Positions 57,215 through 64,000 of a DNA stretch of 64,000 nt are shown piece by piece. This DNA comes from Polynucleobacter sp. Adler-ghost (GTDB lineage Bacteria; Pseudomonadota; Gammaproteobacteria; Burkholderiales; Burkholderiaceae). Within the stretch, counting starts at the first letter, position 1. Every line of letters begins with the position of its first letter. Both the position numbers and the translations under genes were made by a program. The notes under the pieces are model-generated. The model was not told where the DNA came from, searched no databases, and was given only the letters and a program-made list of their open reading frames with translations. The stretch covers positions 1,708,586-1,772,585 of the forward strand of contig NZ_CP061320.1 of assembly GCF_018688495.1 (NCBI RefSeq), given 5' to 3'.

Positions 57215-57243
57215 TTGACACCCCACCATAAAGGGCAAACAAT
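57215..57243 (+). promoter_or_regulatory. cspA promoter with long leader
   Basis: A perfect TTGACA at 57215-57220, a 17-base spacer and AACAAT at 57238-57243. The predicted leader is about 105 bases, as is usual for cold-shock genes, and ends with GGAG ahead of the ATG. An imperfect inverted repeat with a G-run (57180-57185) and a C-run (57210-57214) abuts the -35 upstream. Confidence 0.65.
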
Positions 57244-57353
57244 CAGGGGGTAGGATTCATTTGAAGTCCTATTTAGGCGTGTTGTAGAGCGAGACTGATT
57301 AAAAAGTATTCACCCTCATCACGGTTGTTTTAAGTTTATGTAATGGAGTTCGC

Positions 57354-57557
57354 ATGGCGACCGGAATTGTTAAGTGGTTCAATGATGCAAAAGGTTTTGG
57401 CTTTATCAAACCTGATGATGGTGAAGAAGAGTTGTTTGCGCATTTCAGCGCAATCACAATGCCTGGGTTTAAAACACTCAAGGAAAACCAAAAGGTAACG
57501 TTTGATATTACCCAAGGTCCTAAGGGCAAACAAGCTACTAATATCCAAGCAGCTTAA
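57354..57557 (+). CDS. Cold-shock domain protein (CspA family)
   Basis: A 67-residue OB-fold RNA chaperone. RNP1 is KGFGFIKP (residues 13-20) and RNP2 is LFAHFSAI (about 27-34). The rest, [16 protein letters not shown], is the usual end. It binds single-stranded nucleic acids and melts mRNA structure in the cold or during growth. It has a monocistronic layout with its own promoter and terminator. Which csp paralogue it is cannot be told by eye. Confidence 0.95.
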   Translation: MATGIVKWFNDAKGFGFIKPDDGEEELFAHFSAITMPGFKTLKENQKVTFDITQGPKGKQATNIQAA

Positions 57558-57576
57558 TCTGCTTTAGATCATTACT

Positions 57577-57607
57577 AAAACCCAGGACTTGTTCCTGGGT
57601 TTTTTTT
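57577..57607 (+). terminator. Intrinsic terminator after the csp gene
   Basis: AACCCAGGA (57579-57587) pairs with TCCTGGGTT (57593-57601), followed by a run of T. The stem has nine base pairs and a short loop. Confidence 0.9.
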
Positions 57608-57678
57608 CGTCTGCATTTTCTTGTCTTGCCAGCCCTGCCTTAGAATGACCCTCACCCACCAAGTACACTCAGAACATC

Positions 57679-58134
57679 ATGTATTTACCCCATATGAAAC
57701 AATTCATTTTTTCTCTTACGGCGATCGCTGGGGTCTTTTCAGCACCATTGTTTGCACAACAGAATGTCGGCCTACCTACAGTTGAACTCAAAACTGGGAT
57801 CTATCGTATTCAGGCAGAGTTAGCCGATACACCCAAAGCACGCGAGGTCGGGCTCATGAATCGTACTAGTATGCGCACGAACTCTGGCATGCTTTTTATC
57901 TTTGAGCAAAAAGCAGGACATTGCTTCTGGATGAACAACACAAAGATTCCTCTATCGATTGCCTTTATTGCTGATGATGGCAAGATTGTGAATATCGAAG
58001 AGATGCAAGCGGAGACTACCAACAACCATTGCCCTAAGGCAGCAGTACGTTATGCACTTGAGATGAATAAGCAGTGGTTCTCTGAGAGAGTCATCGTGCC
58101 TGGCACAGTCATTCAAGGGCTTCCTAAAAAATAA
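57679..58134 (+). CDS. Exported DUF192 protein
   Basis: A 151-residue protein with a signal peptide (MKQFIFSLTAIAGVFSAPLFA from the inner ATG at 57694, cleavage after Ala). The body has the DUF192 core: VELKTGIYRIQAELADTP, REVGLMNRTSMRTNSGMLFIF-like text and FWMNNTKIPLSIAFI, ending with ALEMNKQWF. Either ATG (57679 or 57694) could start it; a TAGAAT at 57641 suits both. DUF192 proteins are small secreted proteins of unknown function. A terminator follows. Confidence 0.85.
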   Translation: MYLPHMKQFIFSLTAIAGVFSAPLFAQQNVGLPTVELKTGIYRIQAELADTPKAREVGLMNRTSMRTNSGMLFIFEQKAGHCFWMNNTKIPLSIAFIADDGKIVNIEEMQAETTNNHCPKAAVRYALEMNKQWFSERVIVPGTVIQGLPKK

Positions 58135-58157
58135 GGGAGTACTCGTAGCTATAAAAC

Positions 58158-58190
58158 AAAAAACGCAGACCAAAGTCTGCGTTTTCTTTT
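58158..58190. terminator. Bidirectional terminator between the DUF192 gene and ppnP
   Basis: AAAACGCAGAC (58160-58170) and GTCTGCGTTTT (58175-58185) form a perfect 11-base-pair stem with a CAAA loop and an A/T-rich outside, serving both convergent transcripts. Confidence 0.9.
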
Positions 58191-58228
58191 GGGCAAGAAA
58201 GAAAAGTTTGCTTTACTCGCCGACTCAC

Positions 58229-58534
58229 TTATTCAAAATGGCATACGTAGTGCACTGGAGACTCGGCACGAATGATGAAATAACCGCCTTTTTCCACTTC
58301 CCAGCTTTGACCCGCTTTGAACTCGACCTCTGGGGCGCCGTTAATACTGACAAACGCATTACCATCAACTACTTCCATAACTTCCTTTGTGCTGAGGTCA
58401 AAACGTAAAGTACTTGGCAATACCACGCCAACTGATTTACGAACGCCATTTGGCAAAGTCACAGTATGAGATACGCACTTACCATCAAAAAATACATTAG
58501 CTTTTTTGCCTACAGAAACTTGATCAAATTGCAT
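58229..58534 (-). CDS. ppnP: Pyrimidine/purine nucleoside phosphorylase PpnP
   Basis: A 101-residue cupin protein of the former DUF1255 family. It has ANVFFDGKCVSHTVTLPNG at about 12-30, KSVGVVLPSTLRFDLSTKEVM at about 33-53 (in two parts) and ESPVHYVCHFE at the end. E. coli PpnP phosphorolyses many nucleosides. It follows argG by 45 bases on the same strand, probably in one transcript. Confidence 0.9.
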   Translation of the reverse strand: MQFDQVSVGKKANVFFDGKCVSHTVTLPNGVRKSVGVVLPSTLRFDLSTKEVMEVVDGNAFVSINGAPEVEFKAGQSWEVEKGGYFIIRAESPVHYVCHFE

Positions 58535-58579
58535 CTTTATTCTTTCTAATCTGAATTACTAGTTTGTTGTTTATCTTGG

Positions 58580-59809
58580 TTATTTAGCACGCTTACGTCT
58601 TGCAGTTTCAGCAATTCGCATACGCAAAGCATTGAGCTTAATAAATCCACCCGCATCGGCTTGGTTGTACGCACCACCATCATCATCAAAGGTGGCGATT
58701 GTCTGATCAAACAAAGTATTCGCTGAATCGCGCGATATCACAGAGACAGATCCCTTGTAGAGCTTCAGACGCACAACCCCGTTAACCATTTGTTGCGTGT
58801 GATCGATCAAGGTTTGCAGAGCTAGGCGCTCTGGCGCCCACCACAGTCCGTTGTAGATGAGGCTTGCGTAACGTGGCATGAGATCATCTTTGAGGTGAGC
58901 GACTTCACGGTCCAAAGTAATACTCTCAATACCGCGGTGCGCTTTCAACAAGATAGTGCCGCCAGGGGTTTCATAGCAGCCACGGCTCTTCATGCCTACA
59001 AAGCGGTTCTCAACTAAGTCAAGACGACCAATGCCATGCATGCCACCAATACGATTAAGTTCAGCCAGCAACTCATGTGGTTTATAAGCTTTACCATTGA
59101 TAGCAACTGGATCACCAGCACGGAATTCAATTTCAATAATTTCTGGGGCGTCTGGAGCCTTCTCTGGAGAGACCGTCCAACGCCACATGGACTCTTCCGC
59201 TTCAGCATTCGGGTTCTCAAGATGACGACCTTCGTAGCTGATGTGCAATAAATTAGCATCCATCGAATACGGTGAGCCACCTTGCTTATGCTTCATTTCT
59301 ACTGGGATGCCATGCTTTTCTGCATAGGCCATCAATTTTTCTCGGGAGAGTAAATCCCACTCGCGCCATGGTGCAATTACCTTAATTCCTGGCTCGAGTG
59401 CGTAATAGCCCAACTCAAAACGTACTTGGTCATTACCTTTACCAGTAGCGCCATGCGATACAGAGTCCGCACCAGTCGCGCGAGCAATTTCAATTTGACG
59501 CTTAGCAATCAACGGACGCGCGATGGAGGTACCCAAAAGGTACTCGCCTTCGTAAATCGTATTGGCGCGGAACATGGGGAACACAAAGTCACGTACAAAC
59601 TCTTCACGCAAGTCGTCGATAAAAATATTTTCTGGCTTGATGCCAAACTGCAGCGCTTTGGCGCGTGCCGGCTCCAACTCTTCACCCTGACCTAAGTCAG
59701 CTGTGAAAGTAACGATCTCACATTGATAGGTATCTTGAAGCCATTTGAGAATCACACTGGTATCAAGACCGCCGGAATACGCTAAAACTACTTTTTTAAT
59801 ATCAGACAT
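58580..59809 (-). CDS. argG: Argininosuccinate synthase
   Basis: A 409-residue ATP-dependent ligase joining citrulline and aspartate. The PP-loop is [18 protein letters not shown] (about residues 7-24). [20 protein letters not shown] (about 116-135) and the aspartate/citrulline site ([15 protein letters not shown], about 177-191) are intact. It is the shorter type I form. It sits between argF (58 bases upstream) and ppnP, on the same strand. Confidence 0.96.
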   Translation of the reverse strand: MSDIKKVVLAYSGGLDTSVILKWLQDTYQCEIVTFTADLGQGEELEPARAKALQFGIKPENIFIDDLREEFVRDFVFPMFRANTIYEGEYLLGTSIARPLIAKRQIEIARATGADSVSHGATGKGNDQVRFELGYYALEPGIKVIAPWREWDLLSREKLMAYAEKHGIPVEMKHKQGGSPYSMDANLLHISYEGRHLENPNAEAEESMWRWTVSPEKAPDAPEIIEIEFRAGDPVAINGKAYKPHELLAELNRIGGMHGIGRLDLVENRFVGMKSRGCYETPGGTILLKAHRGIESITLDREVAHLKDDLMPRYASLIYNGLWWAPERLALQTLIDHTQQMVNGVVRLKLYKGSVSVISRDSANTLFDQTIATFDDDGGAYNQADAGGFIKLNALRMRIAETARRKRAK

Positions 59810-59867
59810 AATTTCTATTCAATCAAAAAATGAATCAATAAAGAACCAAGATAAATTACTTAATCAC

Positions 59868-60848
59868 TTAGTCCAAACGGCCGCAGAGTAAATACTCCAT
59901 CAAGGCTTTTTGAACATGCAAACGATTTTCAGCCTCTTCCCAAACGATACTTTGAGGACCATCAATCACTTCTGCAGAAACCTCTTCACCACGATGCGCT
60001 GGCAAGCAATGCATGAACAAGGCATCTGGTTTTGCCAATGACATTAACTCTTCATCGACCATCCAGTCTTTAAAAGCAGTCATACGAGAAGTATTTTCAT
60101 CCTCGTAGCCCATGCTAGTCCATACATCAGTGGTGACCAAATCGGCACCTTTACAAGCTTCCTTTGGATCAGCGCAAATCGTCAGATGCTTTAAAGCCTT
60201 CTCGGTCAATCTGGAACTATCTAACTGATAACCACTAGGAGCGGAGAAGCGAATTTGAAAATCCAAACATTCCGCCGCCTGAATCCAGGTATAGGCCATG
60301 TTGTTGGCATCGCCTACCCAAGCAACTATTTTCCCCTGGATCGGACCGCGGGCCTCTACAAAAGTAAAGATATCAGCCAATACTTGGCAAGGATGGTACT
60401 CATTGGTCAGGCCGTTGATTACGGGCACACGAGAATTTGCTGCGAAGCGCTCAATAATCTCTTGGCCAAAGGTACGAATCATGATGATGTCCGTCATCCT
60501 AGAAATCACCTGCGCAGCGTCCTCTACAGGCTCACCACGACCCAACTGGGTATCTCGGGTATTGAGGTATACGGCATGGCCACCAAGCTGGTGTATGCCC
60601 GCCTCGAAAGAAAGGCGGGTACGAGTCGAATGCTTCTCAAAGATCATTGCTAGAGTGCGATCATGTAAGGGATGCCAAGTCTCGTAACTTTTGAACTTCG
60701 TCTTAAGCCAAGCAGAGCGCTTGAGGAGGTAATCGTATTCTGCGCGCGTCAGGTCAGCAAACTGCAAGTAATGCTTAACCTGGCCAGGCACTTGGGGCTT
60801 TGCCAAAGATGTCATTGTTGAGCTTTCTACTAGAGTTTTAGCTTGCAT
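59868..60848 (-). CDS. argF: Ornithine carbamoyltransferase
   Basis: A 326-residue anabolic enzyme making citrulline from ornithine and carbamoyl phosphate. Carbamoyl-phosphate site FEKHSTRTRLSFE (about residues 69-81), NGLTNEYHPCQVLADIFTF (about 143-161) with the ornithine-binding part, and FMHCLPAHRGEEV (about 283-295) are all present. An inner ATG at 60815 would shorten it by 11 residues, to an end closer to the family's. Together with argG it forms an arginine operon. Confidence 0.95.
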   Translation of the reverse strand: MQAKTLVESSTMTSLAKPQVPGQVKHYLQFADLTRAEYDYLLKRSAWLKTKFKSYETWHPLHDRTLAMIFEKHSTRTRLSFEAGIHQLGGHAVYLNTRDTQLGRGEPVEDAAQVISRMTDIIMIRTFGQEIIERFAANSRVPVINGLTNEYHPCQVLADIFTFVEARGPIQGKIVAWVGDANNMAYTWIQAAECLDFQIRFSAPSGYQLDSSRLTEKALKHLTICADPKEACKGADLVTTDVWTSMGYEDENTSRMTAFKDWMVDEELMSLAKPDALFMHCLPAHRGEEVSAEVIDGPQSIVWEEAENRLHVQKALMEYLLCGRLD

Positions 60849-60967
60849 TTTTTGTTTGGGGCATCGAACTGCACGAAAATAGTTCCTAAAGTCATCTTAA
60901 GACCTTCGCAGACTGTTAAGCTAAGGTCTAAGTAACACCGATTCCTTACTACGATTTCTACGCCAAC

Positions 60968-61282
60968 TTGAACCACAAAAAGCTTTTCATTCAAGGCATT
61001 ACAACCTCTGGCAAACCTTTTCGGCCTAGTGACTGGGCCGAACGACTTTGCGGAGTGATGGCCACTTTTCGCCCACCAGGCGATGCTGGCGACCCCCGCT
61101 TCTCTTACTCACCTTATGCCAGACCGGTGGTTATCGCAAAAGTAACATGCGTTGTAATTGATACCAGGCTAAGAGACCTCGATCCGAGAGCGCTCGACTT
61201 TGTCATCAACTTTGCCAAAGACAATTGCCTGCCAATCGAAGAAGCCTGCGAATTCGAACCGAATCCACAATCCCAGCCCTAA
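60968..61282 (+). CDS. DUF3579 family protein, unknown function
   Basis: A 104-residue protein starting at TTG (60968), since no in-frame ATG gives a full-length family member. It has MNHKKLFIQGITTSGKPFRP, PSDWAERLCGVMATF and VIAKVTCVVIDTRLRDLDPR. It matches the DUF3579 family, which I recall as confined mainly to betaproteobacteria and often beside argF. Cytoplasmic, no catalytic motif. It is divergent from argF across 119 bases and convergent with rpsT. Confidence 0.82.
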   Translation: MNHKKLFIQGITTSGKPFRPSDWAERLCGVMATFRPPGDAGDPRFSYSPYARPVVIAKVTCVVIDTRLRDLDPRALDFVINFAKDNCLPIEEACEFEPNPQSQP

Positions 61283-61313
61283 AAACAAAAACCCGCTCTG
61301 ATAAGGAGCGGGC
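61281..61313 (-). terminator. Intrinsic terminator after rpsT
   Basis: Read leftward, GCCCGCTC-type sequence (61306-61312 with 61292-61298) forms a 7-base-pair stem and ends in TTTTTG. The rightward side has no T-run, so it mainly serves rpsT. Confidence 0.8.
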
Positions 61314-61357
61314 TAAGACCCAGATTACTCTAAAGTCTGCCTAAATCTATAAAAGAC

Positions 61358-61624
61358 TTACGCTGCCATCGCCTTAATAGCTGCAGACAAACGTGACTTC
61401 TGACGTGATGCCGTATTTTTGTGAGCGATCTTTTTATCAGCAATCTTGTCGATTGTGGACTGAGTTGCTGCAAATACTTTAGCAGCAGCGTCCTTGTCGC
61501 CAGCCTCAATTGCTTTGCGAACTGCCTTGATGGAAGTGCGAAGCTTTGAACGCAAGCTAGAGTTGTGTTCATTCTGTTTTACTGCCTGCCGTGCGCGTTT
61601 ACGCGCTTGTGCGGTATTGGCCAT
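61358..61624 (-). CDS. rpsT: 30S ribosomal protein S20
   Basis: An 88-residue basic helical protein with the opening [20 protein letters not shown] and the typical internal [20 protein letters not shown] and [19 protein letters not shown] lies before the ATG. It stands alone opposite murJ, the common betaproteobacterial arrangement. Confidence 0.97.
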   Translation of the reverse strand: MANTAQARKRARQAVKQNEHNSSLRSKLRTSIKAVRKAIEAGDKDAAAKVFAATQSTIDKIADKKIAHKNTASRQKSRLSAAIKAMAA

Positions 61625-61777
61625 CTTTAAACCTTGCTATATAAAAAATACAAAATACGGTTAACTAAAATTCTGTGTGGGTTCGCCAAATTTGTAAGCT
61701 GACTCACCAAAACCCAAGATTTTACATTAAAGGACTAAAAAAGCCCAGCCGCTTGATAAATAGGGGAAAATTAGCCC

Positions 61778-63331
61778 ATGAATCTGCTTTCAGCTGCCGC
61801 AAAGGTCAGCTCCCTCACCATGCTCTCTAGGATTACCGGACTACTCCGGGAGACCCTAATTGCCCGTAGTTTTGGGGCTTCAGAGTGGACTGACGCCTTT
61901 AATGTGGCCTTCAGACTACCCAATTTGCTCCGTAGACTCTTTGCTGAGGGGGCCTTTTCTCAGGCATTTGTACCTATTTTGGGAGAAATCTCAAGTCAAG
62001 GAGACATAAAACAGTCCCAAATCCTCGTCAATGCAGTCGCTACGCTCTTATTTTGGGCTTTGCTGCTTACGGTACTCCTAGGTGTCATTGGCGCCCCCCT
62101 GCTGATTCTGGCTATTGCTACAGGCTTTGAGGGCGGTCCAGCCTATGAGGCAAGCGTAGTCATGACACGCATCATGTTTCCCTATATCGGTCTGATTTCG
62201 ATGGTTTCTCTCTCTGCGGGGATTCTCAATACCTTTGGCCGCTTTGCCATTCCAGCATTTACACCAGTTTTGCTCAATTTAGCCCTCATTAGCAGCGCCA
62301 TCTTTTTGGCGCCCCACCTGGACCAGCCGATTTATGCTCTGAGTATCGGTGTGCTCTTAGGTGGCGTCTTGCAGTTGGCCATTCAAGTTCCGGCCCTCGC
62401 TCATTTGGGCTTGCTGCCTAGAGTAGGTTTTCTACCCGGAGCAATTAAAGCAGCAGTTCAAAATCCAGATGCCCGTCGCGTCATGAAATTAATGGGGCCT
62501 GCCGTGTTTGCAGTTTCAGTCGCCCAAATTTCTCTCATTATTAATACCAATATTGCCTCTCGTTTACAAACAGGTAGCGTATCTTGGCTCTCCTATGCTG
62601 ATCGCCTCATGGAATTTCCAACAGCGCTTTTGGGAGTAGCGCTGGGAACAGTCTTACTCCCAAGCCTGAGCAAAGCAAACGCAAAAAATGATTTGGTACA
62701 TGCGGGCGAACTCTTAATTTGGGGATTGCAACTCACCTTTTTGCTCGCTGCGCCTTGCGCGATTGCCCTCTTTATTTTTGGAGAACCGCTAGCAGCAGTT
62801 TTGTATCACTATGGTAAGTTCAACGCATTAGACGTCTTGATGACGCAGCGCGCTCTAGCAGCTTATGGCGTTGGGCTCATTGGCCTCATTCTAGTGAAGA
62901 TCTTGGCTCCCGGCTTTTATTCCCGCCAAGATATCCGTACACCAGTAAAGATTGGCTTACTGGTGTTGGTGGCAACCCAATTAGCCAATTTAGTTTTTGT
63001 TCCCTGGTTGGGTCATGCCGGCCTTGCGCTATCGGTTGGCGCTGGCGCCTGCTTAAATGCCGCATTACTTTGGGTAGGCCTGCATCGACGGGGCGCCCTA
63101 CCTGGCTTTGCGTGGTTAAAGTATTTGGGGCAGCTATTACTTGCCTTAATTCCTTTTGCATTCCTCTTGTATTACGCCGCGACTGCACATGATTGGATTG
63201 CACTGCAATCGAGCCCCTGGATTCGAGTTGGCTTACTGGCTGCCTGGCTAGCCGCTGCTGCTGTAGTGTATTTCGCAGCCTTATGGCTTGTCGGAATCCG
63301 CTGGCAAAAATTCCTACGTCATGCAAAATAG
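61778..63331 (+). CDS. murJ: Lipid II flippase MurJ
   Basis: A 517-residue membrane protein of the MOP superfamily with about 14 hydrophobic segments. It opens MNLLSAAAKVSSLTMLSRIT, then GLLRETLIARSFGASEWTDAF (about residues 21-41) and LPNLLRRLFAEGAFSQAFVP (about 48-67), which are the MurJ hallmarks. A mid-protein segment RLMEFPTALLGVALGTVLLP and KILAPGFYSRQDIRTPVKIG are further marks. It flips lipid-linked peptidoglycan precursors across the inner membrane. AGGGGA lies 11 bases before the ATG. Confidence 0.95.
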   Translation: MNLLSAAAKVSSLTMLSRITGLLRETLIARSFGASEWTDAFNVAFRLPNLLRRLFAEGAFSQAFVPILGEISSQGDIKQSQILVNAVATLLFWALLLTVLLGVIGAPLLILAIATGFEGGPAYEASVVMTRIMFPYIGLISMVSLSAGILNTFGRFAIPAFTPVLLNLALISSAIFLAPHLDQPIYALSIGVLLGGVLQLAIQVPALAHLGLLPRVGFLPGAIKAAVQNPDARRVMKLMGPAVFAVSVAQISLIINTNIASRLQTGSVSWLSYADRLMEFPTALLGVALGTVLLPSLSKANAKNDLVHAGELLIWGLQLTFLLAAPCAIALFIFGEPLAAVLYHYGKFNALDVLMTQRALAAYGVGLIGLILVKILAPGFYSRQDIRTPVKIGLLVLVATQLANLVFVPWLGHAGLALSVGAGACLNAALLWVGLHRRGALPGFAWLKYLGQLLLALIPFAFLLYYAATAHDWIALQSSPWIRVGLLAAWLAAAAVVYFAALWLVGIRWQKFLRHAK

Positions 63332-63336
63332 CCTTT

Positions 63337-64000
63337 ATGCCTACACAACAACTCGACTATTTCACATCCCTCGTAGCCGAAGACGAGCACTTTCCCTTAA
63401 CTGAGGCAGCGGTGGCAGTTGCACAACACGCCTACCCAGATCTCGATGTTCAGGGCGTACTTGATCAGATTGATCAGTGGGGCAACAAAATCAAGCAGCG
63501 TATTACTCCTGACACGCCACCGATTCAGCGCCTGCAGTTGCTCAAACATTTCTTTTATAACGAGTTAGGCTTTGGCCCAAACCAGAATGACTTCTACGCC
63601 CCCGAGAATTCTTACCTCCACCAAATCATTGAGAATCGTCGCGGTATTCCAATCTCATTGGCGATCTTAATGATGGAGCTTGGACAGCAGATTGGTTTAA
63701 ATATTCGCGGAGTATCTTTTCCAAATCATTTCATGATGCGCATTTCGTTGCAACAAGGCGAAATCATCATGGATCCATTGAATGGCGAATCCCTCTCCAA
63801 AAATCAGTTACAAGAAATGCTCGATCCCTATCTCGATGCTAAAGGCTATCGTGGTGAGCTCAGTCTGCCACTCAATATTTTCTTGCGAGCCTCTAGCTCT
63901 CGAGAAATTCTCTCGCGCTTTATGAGAAATCTCAAAATGATTTATTCGGAAGATGAGCGTTGGGAGCGCTTACTGGGCATCCAAGAACGTCTAGTAATTT
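63337..64000 (+). CDS. SirB1-family (transglutaminase-like/TPR) protein, partial
   Basis: An open reading frame starting at ATG 63337 and running off the right edge, 221 residues visible. It opens MPTQQLDYFTSLVAEDEHFP and has LLKHFFYNELGFGPNQNDFY (about residues 67-86) and IIENRRGIPISLAILMMELG (about 95-114), which are the SirB1/transglutaminase-like core. FPNHFMMRIS follows (about 129). SirB1-type proteins are of uncertain function (some carry TPRs downstream). It begins five bases after the murJ stop, so co-transcription is likely. Confidence 0.85.
   Translation, partial: MPTQQLDYFTSLVAEDEHFPLTEAAVAVAQHAYPDLDVQGVLDQIDQWGNKIKQRITPDTPPIQRLQLLKHFFYNELGFGPNQNDFYAPENSYLHQIIENRRGIPISLAILMMELGQQIGLNIRGVSFPNHFMMRISLQQGEIIMDPLNGESLSKNQLQEMLDPYLDAKGYRGELSLPLNIFLRASSSREILSRFMRNLKMIYSEDERWERLLGIQERLVI

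Overview
The window looks like a piece of a betaproteobacterial chromosome of the family Burkholderiaceae, most likely a freshwater Polynucleobacter or close relative. This rests on gene order and gene families recalled from that group: rpsU-yqeY-dnaG-rpoD, ribF-ileS-lspA-coaBC-dut, a DUF2782 gene beside polA and thrB, a BPSS1780-type membrane protein, DUF3579 beside argF, and rpsT opposite murJ. Other signs are moderate base composition, very short gaps and many 4-base ATGA overlaps. No database search was possible, so the genus is an inference.

Positions 1-5840 are accessory in character and visibly richer in A+T. They hold a branched-chain-amino-acid-type ABC transporter (start of livG, then livM and livH, all leftward), a nitrilase followed by a glutathione S-transferase, a LysR regulator, and a divergent DJ-1/PfpI protein resembling isocyanide hydratase. 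Together they suggest uptake and hydrolysis of nitriles and perhaps isonitriles. This block ends just beyond the 3' end of a tRNA with anticodon CAU.

Positions 6031-11694 are the macromolecular-synthesis operon read leftward (rpsU, yqeY, dnaG, rpoD, then the tRNA). RpoD carries a long Lys/Ala/Pro repeat tail. Positions 11771-20602 hold tsaD, folE2, the isoprenoid set dxs-ispA-xseB, a lone Rieske oxygenase alpha subunit with a sulfurtransferase, a ZIP metal transporter and a Tat-exported dienelactone hydrolase. Positions 20619-31884 hold polA, a DUF2782-like exported protein, thrB, a membrane protein, uvrD, valS and galU. Positions 31974-44769 hold tusA-alaS, tctBA, glnS, an epimerase-like protein, a ferredoxin-type flavin reductase, an acetylornithine-type aminotransferase, ispH-fkpB, radC and rpmB-rpmG.

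Positions 44846-57087 hold a fatty-acid desaturase, rsmB-purN, ribF-ileS-lspA-coaBC-dut and clpS-clpA. Positions 57354-64000 hold cspA, a DUF192 protein, ppnP, argG, argF, DUF3579, rpsT, murJ and the start of a SirB1-type gene. Four aminoacyl-tRNA synthetases (Val, Ala, Gln, Ile) fall in this window.

The most unusual pattern is in the promoters, not the genes. Several housekeeping genes have a -10-like box only 6 to 9 bases before the start codon, which predicts leaderless mRNAs. At several divergent pairs (uvrD/valS, purN/ribF, fkpB/radC, polA/DUF2782, SDR/reductase) the opposing -10 boxes overlap. I saw no CRISPR array, insertion sequence, integrase, prophage or rRNA gene.
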